A program made the position numbers and the translations under genes. From assembly GCA_031772625.1 (NCBI GenBank), contig CM062816.1:827992556-828056555 (forward strand): a stretch of 64,000 nt of DNA, written 5' to 3'. The DNA comes from Pinus tabuliformis. Lineage: Eukaryota; Streptophyta; Pinopsida; Pinales; Pinaceae. This document shows positions 1-10,943 of this stretch, piece after piece (within the stretch, counting starts at the first letter, position 1; every line of letters begins with the position of its first letter). The notes beneath the pieces were generated by a model. The model saw only the letters and a program-made list of their open reading frames with translations. It was not told the DNA's origin and searched no databases.

Positions 1-384
1 AGGGGTGTAATTTAAAAAATTCCCTCTTCTAAAATAGGAAATTCCTTAAATTTTGCCCATGGCTAAGATTCGCCACTAAAATTTTCTATGTATAAGGTCC
101 ATAATTAAAAGTTGAACAAGGCCCAAGAGGAGTGAAAACAGAGTAATATCCAGATAATGTAAATCCTAAATCATTTGCACATGTAGATCAATCAATGATC
201 ATATTCAAGACATGTAGAGGGTAAAAAAATCTCATGCCAAAAGGGAGGATGCTAGAAGTTCAAGGCATTATAAGAGTATTAGTAGGAATCAACACCACTC
301 ACCAAGGCACTCAAATAGGAGGGATTATATTGCATTTTCATAATCTGGAAGTAGCACAAGCATCTCACTAATTAGACATGACAA

Positions 385-1010
385 AAAGAGGTCTAAATTG
401 AATGACATAAAAGACGAGATTAGGAATATTGAGCCTCCCATACTTGATTATGACCATAAGAAGGGTTAGGAAGTTGAAGCATTTTTTTGGGGATGAGGAA
501 GCATTTCCAATTACATAATTACTTATCTAATTTAGAGGTTAGAATAGCCATCTATCAATAGGACAAGGCATTAATGTCGTGGGACCATCTCAAGCAGGTT
601 AAGCACTTGGATGGAAATAATATATCTTGGAAGAAATTCAAGAAGTACTTCCAAAAGAAGTATATATCATAATAATATTGTGATTGAAAGATGTAAGAGT
701 TCTTTGAACTCAAGCTTAACAACATGACAATGGAGGAATACAAAAGGATATTCCTAGAGTTATTGAAGCATGTTGACTTTATTAAACATGAGAAAGTTAA
801 GATCCATATGTTCTTATGTGGTCTACCTCCATACTATAGTGATGAAACAAATTAGATGAGCCTAAGACCCTTGTGGAAGCCATAAGGAAGGTAAAGTATC
901 TATACGAGCAAACAAAAATAAGCCATCCTTCCAGAAAAATAGGAATGGCAATAAGAGAACCAAGATGGAGTAGAGAAATAAGGGGTGTGAACCTTCATTT
1001 TTTGAAGGAA
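385..1010 (+). pseudogene. G1 gag remnant
   Basis: Shifting among plus frames, the text follows the plant retrotransposon gag domain. It starts around KRSKLNDIKDEIRN (about 387-430), continues with ISWKKFKKYFQKKY (from 623), and then MTMEEYKRIFLELL with KIHMFLCGLPPYY (about 724-840). Gag packages the RNA in a virus-like particle. The copy is interrupted by several stops and small indels, and I see no clear zinc knuckle downstream. The identification rests on spacing and on the W/F/L pattern; the family within Ty3/gypsy is not certain. Confidence 0.65.
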
Positions 1011-1309
1011 TAGATGTTAAACAAATTAACAAACTCATCCATCCCAAAGTGAACCAAGTAAATATAATAATTTGGGGCAAGGACAAGATTTCAACTCGTT
1101 AAATGGCGAGGTTGTGAAAGGGAACATATGTACTATGACTTCCCTCACAAAGGAAATAAAGCGAGGATTGTTCACAACATTCAAGGAGTTGATACAATGG
1201 AGGAAATGGGCAGAATCATGCCCATAATTTATGTAGTGCTGGAAAACATGCATGCTTATTATCAAGCTCATATGATTGAAGTTGAAGGTAAGATAAATAT
1301 TTAACCTAT

Positions 1310-1640
1310 TTTCATTTTAATTTCTTCTAGATCTAGCCATAGTTATATTGATCCTAAACTTGTTGAAATATTTCATTTCAAGAGAACCAAGGATGGAAAG
1401 ACTTGGTAAATTCATTTAGTTATAGGTAATAAGAGAAGGATACATGAATTAGTGAAGGAATGCCAAATTGACATAAATGACTTGAGCACAAGAGCATATC
1501 TAAGTATCATATTATTGTTCATGTAATTTCATAGTTGGCATGGATTGGTTGTTCAAGCACTATGTTGTCCTACACCACTATAATAAGGCATTCACTTGAT
1601 AAAGAAGGACAACAAAGATAAGTGCAATGGATTCCAAGGC
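1310..1640 (+). pseudogene. G1 retropepsin-like protease remnant
   Basis: Around 1324-1490 the plus strand reads SSRSSHSYIDPKLVEIF followed by GNKRRIHELVKECQIDIN. This fits the start of a gypsy aspartic protease, which normally opens with D-S-G-(A/S)-(S/T)-H-(N/S). The catalytic Asp-Ser-Gly is replaced here, so it would be inactive. Position between gag and RT supports the call. Further domain text to about 1640 is weak. Confidence 0.45.
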
Positions 1641-1819
1641 TAGTTTTTGTTAGAGAAATATTAGTCATGCAATTAGAGAAGAGCTTCAAAAAAGGTTTCC
1701 AAGTTTATGTACCCACATAGAAGAGGAAACCAAGGACACAATCAAGTTTATGTAGCCCAAACGAAAGAGGCATCCAAGGATAAAGAACCAAGTCTTGAAG
1801 ACCACCTGATACTTAAAAA

Positions 1820-3000
1820 ATTTAGGACGTGTTTACTACAACCCTAGGATTACGACCTAAAAGGGACATTGATTTTTCCACTGATTTGGTATGTGGAGTT
1901 GTTCTAGTGTCCAAGGCACCATATAGGGTGAGCACACCAAAGCGCAAGGAATTGTAAATGTAGCTAGAATAGGTTTTAAAGAATGGGTACATATGGCCAA
2001 GTGTGGCACCTTGGAGTTCCCCAATGCTCTTTGTCAAAAAGGGATGGTACATTGAGGTTGTGCATAGACTTTGTGTAGCTAAATAAGGTGATAGTGAAGA
2101 TCAAGTATCTATACTGGGGATGGATGACTTGTTTGATCAACTGAGAGGATCTAAAGTCTTCTCTAGGATTTACTTGAGGTTAGGGTACAATCAAGTAAGC
2201 ATTAAATAAGATGACATAAACGAGGCAACATTTAGAACTCGATATCAAAAATATCAATTTGTAGTGGTGCCATTTGGGCTATCCAATGCACCAGGTGTCT
2301 TTATGTGCCTTATGAACAACATTTCTCATAATTATTTGGACAAGTTTCTCATTGTATTTTTGAATAGAATCCTTCTTTACTAAAATTTTGAAGAAAAGCA
2401 TGAGCTGAGAATGGTGTTATAAGTGTTAAGGCAGTGTCAACTTTATACCAAGCTAAAAAAAATCTCATTTTACCAAAATCAAATCATGGGTCATATCATC
2501 TCAGAGGAAGGTGTGGCATTAGACCCTGAAAAGGTCAAAGCTATCACTGAGTGGCCAACACCTAGAAATGTGATAGAGGTTAGTTCCTCTATGGGATTAG
2601 TAGGTTACTATAGGTTATTTATTGAGGGGTTCTCAAGAATAACCCACTCAATCACTTCTTTGCAGAATAAGGGTATGAAATTCGAGTGGTTTCATGAATG
2701 TGAAGAGGCTTTTGAGCTTTTGAAAATGTTGTTAACAAGTGCACCAATCTTGAGGATAGTTGATCCCAATAAGGATTTTATTGTCTGCATTAATGCATGT
2801 AAGGAAGGGCTTGGATAATTCCACATGCAAAATGAGCATGTGATATGCTATGAATCAAGGAAGTTGAAGGAACATAAGAGGAACTATGCCACTCATGCTT
2901 TGAAGATAGCAACGATCATTCATGCCTTAAAAAAATGGAGGCATTACCACATAGGAAAGAGATTTGAATTGAGAACAAACCTTCATCCACTACTTCCTTT
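1820..3000 (+). pseudogene. G1 reverse transcriptase and RNase H remnant
   Basis: Recognisable RT pieces in order: a WSSPMLFVKKG-like fingers motif (about 2010-2050), VFSRIYLRLGYNQVSI (about 2157-2208), FVVVPFGLSNAPGVF (about 2260-2304), then YLDKFLIVFLNRILLY (about 2335-2385). The catalytic Y/F-x-D-D has become FLNR, so the enzyme is dead. An open stretch at 2423-2818 (131 codons) covers the thumb and start of RNase H: GHIISEEGVALDPEKV, VGYYRLFIEGFSRIT. It is followed by YESRKLKEHKRNYATHALK (about 2850-2905), the classic gypsy RNase H text, ending near 3000. Typical of a chromovirus-like pol. Confidence 0.8.
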
Positions 3001-3904
3001 GTGAAGGGAACACTTGCATGTACTTGAGTTACCTTTCCTTCGCACTACATTTTCCACTCTTTACTTAGTCTTTTTGTTCGTTTGATTTGGCTTGTTTAGT
3101 AAGATTTTGTTAATTTCATTTAAGACCCATTTTAGGACGAGGCTATTTATTTCTCATTAGGGTTGGGATGTTTTCATGAGTAACTTTTACTTTGATAGGC
3201 ATGATAAACATGGGAATAGGGTTATGGCCTCACATAAGGTGGGGTGGAGCTCAAGTAAATTTGTTTTTTAACATTCATCCCTTTCCATTATTTTACATGT
3301 AAACATTTTGGGATATTTTGTTATCTTTTTTTTTTAAGTAGCCATGTCAACCTCTAGGAAATTTCCAAGTCCCTCTTCTCATAGGATGAGGAAAACAAGG
3401 AACCAATACAAGTGACTAACACCGAATAAAAGAAAGGAAAACAGGTTAAGGACGAATAACAAGTGTTAAGTATGGAGGGATGTGGAGATGCTACTTTTAT
3501 TCGTGCCTCCTATTCTTGCGCCTCTTAGACAATGAAAGAAAAAACCCCAAGTGGTACACTTGACTAGGAAGAAAGAGTAACCCGCATAGTGAAATAAGGA
3601 AACAAGTACAACTTCCAAGCATCATTATCCATTATTTGATTCCAACCCGTGATCCTTACCTAGATTCCCTAAAACATTAAATGTAATCACTTCTTATGAA
3701 AGAATAGCTAATGTATCTCATGGTCATTGAATTACTTTCATTTGGTGACAAACTCGATCAAGAGAATGAGCTAACCATTGTGTGGGTAAGATGCATCTAA
3801 CAAGCTACTATCCAAGGATCATATGAGGCTAATGGTCATATATTTATATCTTAGGAAAACAAAATTCTCTTAGGATTACCCCTACATATACATGGGTAAC
3901 AAAG
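3001..3904 (+). other. About 0.9 kb non-gypsy block inside G1
   Basis: Between RNase H and the integrase zinc-binding domain I find no continuation of pol. The first 340 bases are T-rich. An ATG at 3343 (reading MSTSRKFPSPSSHRMRKTR) opens only a short frame. The block could be a decayed LTR or leader of another element inserted here, or simply unrecognisable pol sequence. No clean target duplication or TG...CA boundaries were found. Confidence 0.35.
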
Positions 3905-4205
3905 CTAAAATACATAAGTTATGAGTTGAAAGAGGATGGAATCCTCATGTACAAGAGAAAAATTTATGTGCCAAATTCTTTGGGGCCAAAAAATATAATG
4001 TTGAGTGAGATGCACAGTGTAGGAAATACTAGACATCGAGGATACCATAAAAATAATTTCAGCGGTAAGTATCAATAATTTTGGCCAACTATAAAAAGGG
4101 AAGTGGTTGATTATATAATCACGTGTTTGGAATTCCAAAAGGTGAAGGCTGAGCAAAGGCATTTAGCTAGATTGCTACAACCAAAACCCATTCTAGACTG
4201 AAGTG
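3905..4205 (+). pseudogene. G1 integrase zinc-binding (H2C2) domain remnant
   Basis: The plus frame from about 3922 reads ELKEDGILMYKRKIYVPNS, then SEMHSVGNTRHRGYH, then FWPTIKREVVDYIITC (to about 4128) and KVKAEQRHLARLLQPKP. This is the integrase N-terminal domain of Ty3/gypsy elements, with the two His residues and first Cys in place. The second Cys is replaced by Phe (C-L-E-F instead of C-x-x-C). The catalytic core that should follow is absent: the sequence changes to AT-rich text and then to minus-strand G2. Confidence 0.75.
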
Positions 4206-4271
4206 GTAAATTGTTTATATATATATTTGAGATTTTATTTACTTATTTATTATATTATAACAGTGAAATAA
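4206..4271. other. Junction of G1 and G2
   Basis: About 65 bases of AT-rich sequence with a short TA run separate the end of G1 pol from the 3' end of G2 integrase on the other strand. A 3' LTR of G2 should begin near here on the minus strand. It is not present in recognisable form, so G2 is truncated on this side. Confidence 0.5.
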
Positions 4272-5300
4272 TCAGTAGGTTATGTAATGTTTCAAAAATT
4301 GGCCATTAATTAGTGAGCCAATAATTTCATTTTCAAAATTTTGAAGAGAAAATAAATTTGCTCCCTCTATTTTATCAATAATAAAATAGCCTAACCATAA
4401 ATTATTGAAGTTCTTGTGTTTGTCGGGTTCTTCATTCCATTTATCCCATTTTAACATCCAATCCCTTCGATGTTAAAAGATTCGATTCAAGCCCTTTCAT
4501 CAAACAATTTTTTCATTTTCTCTTAGTATTTATTTTGTTTTTCATAGACCTAATTTCTATGTTGTGGAACGTGTTTGATTTGATTAATTTGTTGTTGTAA
4601 ATCGTTAGGTTCTTCATTAATCTCTTGTAATAATTTCATTACCTAGAACTTAAGTAGATAGGTATAACAACATCAATACCATATACCAAGTTAAAAGGTG
4701 ACGTTCATGTATATCTTTTAGTGCTAATTTTTTTTGCCCAAACAACGTATTTCTTATTAGTACATTCAACCAATTAGTATATTCTTATTAGTACATTCAA
4801 CCAACCCATTCTCTTTAGGGTAGTAGGTGGTCGACTATCCTAAAATGACATTGTAATTATCACAGAAGTTTTCAAAAGTTGTTGAGGAAGGGATTAAACA
4901 TTATCTGTAATTATCTTTCAAGGACAACAAAACCGAGAAAATTTTTTCTACAAGAAAATTTATAACGATTTAAAGCCTTTAATTTCCTAACAAGTGTAGC
5001 TTCAACCCATTAATAAAATAGTTTGTAGTTGTTAAAATCTAACAATGGTGGCCACTAGAATGGGGATGTATTTCTCCAATGAAATTGAGTCCCCATTGTT
5101 CGAAGGGCGCTTCAAACTGAATAAGCTTCAAAGGGAGTGCAACCCATTTCTATTTCCTTGCAAAAAATTGGCATTCATGACATGCCTTCTTTTTAATTTA
5201 CATCAGAAAATAGAGTGGGTCAGTAAAAACCATTCCTCAAAATTTTGTGGGCACTGGTCTTTCAGGCAAAATGCCTACCACACACTCCACTATGATGTTG
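4272..5300 (-). pseudogene. G2 integrase remnant
   Basis: In minus-strand order: a zinc-binding domain (HHSGVCGRHFA, then HKILRNGFYWPTLF, about 5290-5180), the catalytic core (KIITDNV, later YYPKENGLVE, about 4920-4790), and the C-terminal region (MKLLQEINEEPNDLQQQINQ, about 4650-4590) ending with NLWLGYFIIDKIEGANLF and NGQFLKHY (open at 4272-4457). The second catalytic Asp (T-D-N) and the Glu (G-L-V-E) are readable. The first Asp of D,D,E lies in a damaged stretch and appears lost. The role would be insertion of the element DNA. Many stops and frameshifts. Confidence 0.85.
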
Positions 5301-5559
5301 ATTGATAAAAAAATCAACGTCAAACAATACACAATTCAGAAGAATTCCTACCAAATATTTCCAATAAAACTTAGTTCATATGATATAATATTTTACAGAT
5401 TTTAATTTTAACGAACGTGATTGAGATTTTCTCATATGATTTTCACATTGCAAGATCGAAAGGTAGGTGATGATCTATTCCTACCAATTTTATGAACGAA
5501 GCCTTTAATCGATGGGTGCAAGGTCTTCGTATGGTAACAAAAACCTTGGTTGTTTATCC

Positions 5560-6900
5560 TTTTCCACACCTTCTATGTGTGCAATCCGAATCAAGTGATC
5601 TATTTGATTGATACCCAATGCCTCGAAGTTAGTTTCCACTAACATCTTGGCTAAATGCTTTGCCCTTTCACAATTTTTATTGGTTTAAATTCTAGTGATA
5701 CTCTTCTATCCCTGCAATCCATTTCCCTCTTCTACCTTAAACTTGATGTTGAATTAGGATTTCTTTTACAACATGACTTGGCGAGTAAACTATGGTTTTA
5801 GACTGTAAAACAAAATATCTAAAACCCTTTAAGGCTTTCACTAAAGCATACGCTTTCTTTTTAATTATATTATATTTAATTTCGTTGCCTTGCAGATATT
5901 TTCCAAAGAAAGCTATGGTTTGTTCAAGTCCTTGCCAATTTTTCTGAAGGAGAACGATTTCTATAGTGTGTTCGAATGCAAAAGGAAAAAACATGAAATC
6001 TTTGGTATGGTCAATGCTCATGAGGACTATTGCTTCCATTAAATATTTCTTAATCTGAGTGAAAGAATATTGGGTGGCTTCAATCCATTTAAATCACTTT
6101 CCTTTTTTAAGCATGTTAGTTATTTGTTTAATAATTTTAGTGAAATGTGGTATAAAACATCTTAAGAAATTTATTCTTCCTAAAAGTGATTGAATTTCCT
6201 ATTTAATTATGGGGAGGGGTATCTTTTTCGTAGCTTGGACCCTCTTAGGGTCCACCTGAACTCCCTCTTTGGACACTATGTGCCCAAGCATTTTACCTTC
6301 TATTATGGCAAAGAAATATTTATGAGGATTTAAAAATAAAAGATATCTTCAACATTTTTGAAACACTCTCTCAAGGTGTTTTAGATGTTGAGACCAAATT
6401 TTGAAAATATGGTCATGTCATCTAAAATCATAATAAATCAATCATTTTTTCCAGCAAAGGAAATATCCATATCTCGTTAGAAAGTGGCCCATGCATTCAT
6501 TAGATCAAAAATCATCTTCTCGTACATAATCCCCAAGGGGTAGTGAAAGCAGTTTTATATCTATCATTCTTTTACATAGTTATTTGGTTATACACCGAAA
6601 AATCATCCATCATAAAAGTTATGATGGCCCCCCACTACCTTCTGAAGGATAAGATCCATCTTCAGTAATGGGTGATTATATTTAATTGAAAACCATATTT
6701 AAATTTCTAAAATCAATGCAAAATCAAATTTCACCATTTTTCTTTCGTATTGATACTAAATTATCTAACATATCTAAGTATCTCAAAGGAACTATTCTTT
6801 TAGCATCTATTAACTTCTTTATTTATTTTTCTATAAATGGCAGTAATAAGGGATTGACATGTCTAGGTTTATGCCTAAGGGTTTAACTCATTCTTTTAAA
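5560..6900 (-). pseudogene. G2 reverse transcriptase and gypsy RNase H
   Basis: Minus-strand RT text starts near 6800 (KLIDAKRIVPLRYL; then IRKKNGEI, FCIDFRNLN) and continues through MDLILQKVVGG, TAFTTPWG (about 6560) and DLMNAWATF. The active site reads MILDDMTIFSK (about 6450): the two Asp are kept, but the residue normally before LDD (Tyr) is missing. The thumb region (GRINFLRCFIPHFTKI, about 6170) leads into an intact 100-codon stretch at 5737-6039. There DHTKDFMFFPFAFEHTI, VLLQKNWQGLEQTIAF and KAYALVKALKGFRYFVL mark the RNase H of the RT unit. No DNA synthesis could occur from this broken copy. Confidence 0.85.
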
Positions 6901-7072
6901 GGAGTTCGGTGTTCTATTATTTGTCTATTGTAAGTTTATAGACCTTCATAACTTTAGGAAGAAAACATAAGCTTATTTTTTAAAGAGAGCAACGTGTTGT
7001 TTTTTTACTTCTTTAGACAAAAATTTGGACAAATTTTGTGAATTTAGAATCTTCTTGTATTCCTAAATTTAT

Positions 7073-7860
7073 TTACTCTACATTTTCATTTAGTGGTTTT
7101 AACATAGGAGTAGATGTAGCATATTTTTTTTTATCAAAAAGCTTCTCTAGAGGAATGTGCCCTCGAGGGATATAATTATTTTTTAATTCTTTTATATCAT
7201 GCTTACCAATTTTATTTTTAAGTTTGGAAGAATTAATATCTACTCCATAATGATTTTCATCCTCTTCTATAGATGATTTTAAAAATTCACTAACCATTTC
7301 AATAAATCTCTTAATTTCTTGATCATCTTCGAAAACTTGTAAATAGTTTACATTATCAAGGATAGAGGGTCTCTATAAAACTTCAATTTCATATTTTAAC
7401 TTAGTTTCCTCAAGAGGAACAAATGTTGCAGTTGTTACTACTAGTGCATCAGCTAACTCATTTATGTCCCTAGGAACCATAGTGAAATTAATAGTAGAAA
7501 AGAAGTTTTCAATCAGATCCTAGACCTTATTTCTCTAGGCTCTCAACCGTGGATGTTTGGTCTAGAATTTATCAGTAACATGTTTAACAACAAGCTCAGA
7601 ATCTCCAAATATTGAGAGGTTTTGAATATTTAATTTGTGAACTACTTTGAGCTCTAAAACCAAAGCTTTGTATTATGCTACATTATTTGTAGTTTCAAAA
7701 TTCTGCGTGAAAGGGAAGGTGACACTTTCCTATTGGGAAGAAATAAAGGCTAGCTCAACTCCAGATCCACTTCTGGAAGAAGCATCATTAAAAAACGGTT
7801 TCCAAACTTTATCAACATTTTATACGTTATTTTTATGCTTGCATTTTTAATCTACAAAGA
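7073..7860 (-). pseudogene. G2 second RNase H (RNase HI / archaeal-like) plus linker, upstream of RT
   Basis: Minus-strand text from about 7820: KPFFNDASSRSGVELAF, then ETTNNVA-stop-YKALVLEL, then NLSIFGDSELVVKHV (about 7600), then FTMVPRDINELADALV (about 7480-7440). This is the pattern of the RNase HI fold used by plant aRH domains (F-D-G-A, N-N-x-A-E, G-D-S, x-R-x-x-N-x-x-A-D). The first Asp position reads Asn and the Glu codon is a stop, while the G-D-S and A-D Asp residues remain. The linker (KYEIEVL, RPSILDNVNYLQVFEDDQE) and an open stretch at 7073-7297 then run towards the RT fingers without a visible break. In the Tat lineage as usually described, this extra RNase H sits after the RT RNase H; here it precedes RT. 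Confidence 0.75.
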
Positions 7861-8541
7861 TATTCTCCTTATCAGATGATGTCAAAATAAAGTTTCTAAT
7901 ATTGGCATCAAAGGCATACACAGGGATATTATTTGGATTCTTATCAGAGCTTAAATTGTATGCCATTTGGGACTCTTGATATAATCTTTGAGTTTGTCCC
8001 CCAAAGACATGGATAGTGGCATATGATAAGTCTAGCTAATTTTTTTTTCCTATTTTAGTTCCCTAGGATCTTGATAAGAGCATAAGGTAGTTGGGGGGAA
8101 CATAAGCCACCTTTCTAAACTTTTGACTAGTGCCCGTGCTAACAAAACTACTAAGTCCTTTATCATTCCTAAACATTTCTCTTCAAGAGTCAAAAGAATA
8201 CAAATCTTTGTATTCTCTTGTAATTCTCAGACTTGACTTATCCATAATTTCCTTAGGCATCAAATTATGTGATGCACCTGAATCTAACACGCAATTATGA
8301 AGTGTAACATCGTGTATTTTTAGACAGATATAAAAGGGAGGTACTAGATTTCCTTCTTTTATTTGTGAGGTATGATACTAATTTTTGGAGAGTCTTCTTG
8401 AATATTAATTGTGTCGGTAACAAGGATGTCATCTGTTTGATTATAATTAGTAGCTTTATGAATTAATTTTTCCATTTCTTGCTTATATACGAGTATTTTA
8501 ATAGTCTCGGTTAATTGGATATGAATTTTAACCTTGGTCAA
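7861..8541 (-). pseudogene. G2 aspartic protease
   Basis: Minus-strand text contains PPFYICLKIHDVTLHNCVLD followed by SGASHNLMPKEIMD (about 8340-8250), so the catalytic D-S-G-A-S is intact. Downstream are AYVPPNYLMLLSRS, SYATIHVFGGQTQRLYQESQ and PNNIPVYAFDANIRNFIL (to about 7890), with only a few stops. An open 60-codon piece at 8359-8541 precedes it. This retropepsin would cut the gag-pol precursor. It leads directly into the upstream RNase H with no room for RT between them. Confidence 0.8.
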
Positions 8542-8929
8542 TACATTTTGTAGGTCAAATTTTTGGGAACTCCTTGGTACATTTTCTTATTTATCTACTT
8601 CTTGGGGAATCCCCTTTTTACCATCAATTAGATTTTCTCTATTAACTTTTTTTCGTCAGAGCTTCTTTGGGGTGACATATTTATGTTTTTTTATTCTCTT
8701 ATCTGAGTCGCATATCATCTCTGTTCTACATTTGAGTCTCTACAATTTTAGCAGAATGACAGAACTAAGGATTCAAAAGTTCATGATCAAAACAATGAAT
8801 ATGATATTGATTAAAATTTTCATCATAATGATCTTGACCTTGACCAAGATAATTAATCTAGAGATAATCATGTTCATATGGTATCATTCACTGACTAGTT
8901 ATTTCATCATCATACTCTTCCAATAGTTT
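8542..8929 (-). other. G2 spacer between gag and protease
   Basis: No domain is recognised in this roughly 390-base stretch on the minus strand. By position it is the gag-protease linker of G2. The plus-strand open frame across it (8534-8926) is leucine/isoleucine-rich and looks like a chance shadow. Confidence 0.4.
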
Positions 8930-10250
8930 TCCATTATTATTCAAAGGAGGTCGGATATGAGGTTCTTCTCCCCTTTAACCCCTTTGTAAGATCTAAGGGT
9001 TAAAAGGTATTCAATATGGAGCTTGATTCATGAATGGAACATTGGGATTTCTGTTAGTTATACTAATATTTTGAAAATTTCTTTGCAGTGCCTTAATAGG
9101 AGGCACTTAACCAAAGGATTTTGTTTCCCACTTTGAGTCTTTGAATTTTATTTGATAGGGCTTTTGTAACTTTTGTCATTTCTTCTATCTTCTGGCCTTG
9201 GAAGTTTTTTAGGTTTGAAATTTTTAAGGATTGGTCAGAAATTGTTTTCTTTCCTTCAACTTTATCTTCTTTTTCTTTGATTTTACTTAAAGTTATGAGA
9301 TTCCCTTCCACAGTACATGCATTTCTTTGAGCTACTACCAATGTTTCAGGTTCCTTTTTCTGAACAACAATAAATAAAAATCAAATACAGTGGCATAATC
9401 CACAAGAGCCATAATATCTAATGGTTTAATAATGTTAAGTAACTTATTATAGCATTTATTAAATCCTTTACTAAATTCAGCAATGGTTTCATTTTGCTTT
9501 TTCTTTAGGGCACAAAATGTTGTTATATAACATTGATTATCTTTCTCCTCACCAAATTTATTCAAAAATATTTTTACTAAGCTATCAATGTATTTAATGG
9601 AAGCTTGGGGTAAAGCATCCCCTTATAAACTTTGCCAACAAACATCATCATATTCTACCCCTAAGTTGTCAAATTATTCTTGGAATTTCATTACATGTTC
9701 CTCAGTTGTATGTATTCCTTCATCAAAAAACATTGGGATATTTTTATTGCATTCATTCGGAAAATCATGTAAAACATTGGGTAAGGCCAAAGGCCTATAA
9801 TGAAAATATACCCAAGCGTTCATGTCAGGTAATTGAGGAGGAACAAGAGACTGATATTGAATATTTTGAGTTACTATTTGTATTGGGGGAATCGAGATAG
9901 ATAAATGATTGACTAGGGGTTGAATTTCTCCTTGATGAAACATATTTGTAGGCTCCCTAGTAGGTGTAAAAGGTTGAAAATGTTCTTCTACTTTAGAATC
10001 TCGAAAACTAGGTTGTATAACCCTTTCTTTAGATGCCTCAATTTTCCTTTTCCCATTAGCTACAATTTTAAGGGTCTTTGAATCCTGTAGTGATAGATAT
10101 GATGAATATAAATTAGACTTGTTTATTCTCCTAAATGGATTCAGTTTAAAGTTGCCAACCAAACTTAAAGAACTATATCTTAAAAAAAAATCATGAAATT
10201 GTTTTATCGGGTTTTTAGGGAAAACAAAATGAGCATACCTGATACCATAA
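8930..10250 (-). pseudogene. G2 gag
   Basis: The longest open part is 9674-10162 (162 codons). It begins MVGNFKLNPFRRINKSNLYS and ends with PMFFDEGIHTTEEHVMKFQE, the start of the retrotransposon gag core. The core continues at 9335-9565 (FGEEKDNQCYITTFCALKKK, then ETIAEFSKGFNKCYNKLL). A charged, coiled-coil-like tail lies at 9093-9341. No zinc knuckle is seen. A further leader reading YAHFVFPKNPIKQFHDFFLR (about 10240-10170) probably belongs to the same reading unit. The copy is broken by a few stops and shifts. Confidence 0.75.
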
Positions 10251-10543
10251 GCTAAATTTGTTCCATATTAGATATAAATCCTTTCAAAAAATGTAAATGT
10301 TGAATAAGGTTCACCTTTGTCATCTTTATTGTCGTTGAGGGCCTGGGGGTTAGGATGTGCTAATTCGTCCTCGTGGACCAATACCTCCTAGTGCCTCTGT
10401 ATTTCTTTAGGTGTCTGAGAGATTTACAAAGTTAATAAGTACAATTCGTTAATAACACTTTTCTGATCATGTATACCAAAAAGAATATGAGGTTGAATAG
10501 GATTATCACTAGTTGTGAATTAGACACAACTTAAAATTTCACA
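10251..10543 (-). other. G2 leader between PBS and gag
   Basis: About 290 bases on the minus strand between the primer-binding-site-like motif and the gag text. Short coding-like fragments (for example EVLVHEDELAHPNPQALND, about 10390-10330) suggest the gag frame may begin further upstream, but stops prevent fixing a start. Confidence 0.4.
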
Positions 10544-10561
10544 TCCCCGACAACGACACCA
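10544..10561 (-). promoter_or_regulatory. G2 primer binding site
   Basis: The minus strand reads TGGTGTCGTTGTCGGGGA, close to the TGGCGCCGTTGCCGGGGA type primer-binding site of many plant Tat and Athila gypsy elements, where a tRNA 3' end primes minus-strand DNA synthesis. The changes are C-to-T, as expected from methylated-cytosine decay. A short spacer separates it from ...GACAACA (ending at 10569 in plus coordinates), which looks like the terminus of the 5' LTR. Confidence 0.65.
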
Positions 10562-10568
10562 AAAAGAA

Positions 10569-10943
10569 TGTTGTCTCTCATATTGTTTTGGTAACATAAA
10601 CAATCTAAAAGGGCATTCAATGAGGATATATGATCCTCCCACTTTAGGTTAATCTGCCTCACTCAATGATCCGAAGTTTTCAAAGCCAACTTTAAATCTT
10701 TCATTTCTTTGTTTTTAGTTTTCAGCAGTTTCTTTGTGACACTTCCATATTTTGGAAAACCCAACAAACTGATTATTTTGTTTTCTAGATCCTTGATCTT
10801 GTTTTGTTTACTTTTTATTTCCACTTTAGCATTGTTTAGATATGCTTAAACTTTAGCCATAATAGTTTGTAACTTCTTATTGCTGGCGGTAGAATCCATT
10901 AATGTCTTAGCAACCACTTCCCCTATTTCCTTGTGCCATTCTA
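10569..10943 (-). pseudogene. G2 upstream ORF, C-terminal coiled-coil part
   Basis: Minus strand from 10943: EWHKEIGEVVAKTLMDSTAS, KKLQTIMAKV, AYLNNAKVEIKSKQNKIKDL, then KKLLKTKNKEMKDLKLALKT. The heptad-like, Lys/Glu-rich text predicts a coiled coil. It continues the ORF of 24692-26626 across the G3 insertion, with compatible amino-acid style and frame. It ends within about 100 bases of the LTR-terminus-like ...GACAACA and the PBS. Function unknown. Confidence 0.5.

Larger units (their letters stand above)
1..4205 (+). mobile_element. G1: decayed Ty3/gypsy retrotransposon, interior only
   Basis: In order on the plus strand there are remnants of gag (385-1010), protease (about 1310-1640), reverse transcriptase with RNase H (1820-3000) and the integrase zinc-binding domain (3905-4205). 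That is normal Ty3/gypsy order. Each part is broken by stops and frameshifts. No LTR of this element is visible: the left side is off the window, and on the right the sequence stops just after the integrase zinc-binding domain, where minus-strand element G2 begins (about 4215). A block of about 0.9 kb without gypsy similarity (3001-3904) separates RNase H from integrase. Confidence 0.75.

Noticed and set aside
8534..8926. 130-codon plus-strand frame with membrane-like Ile/Leu runs
   Set aside because: It is antisense to the G2 gag-protease linker, with no start context or similarity; AT-rich composition produces such frames.
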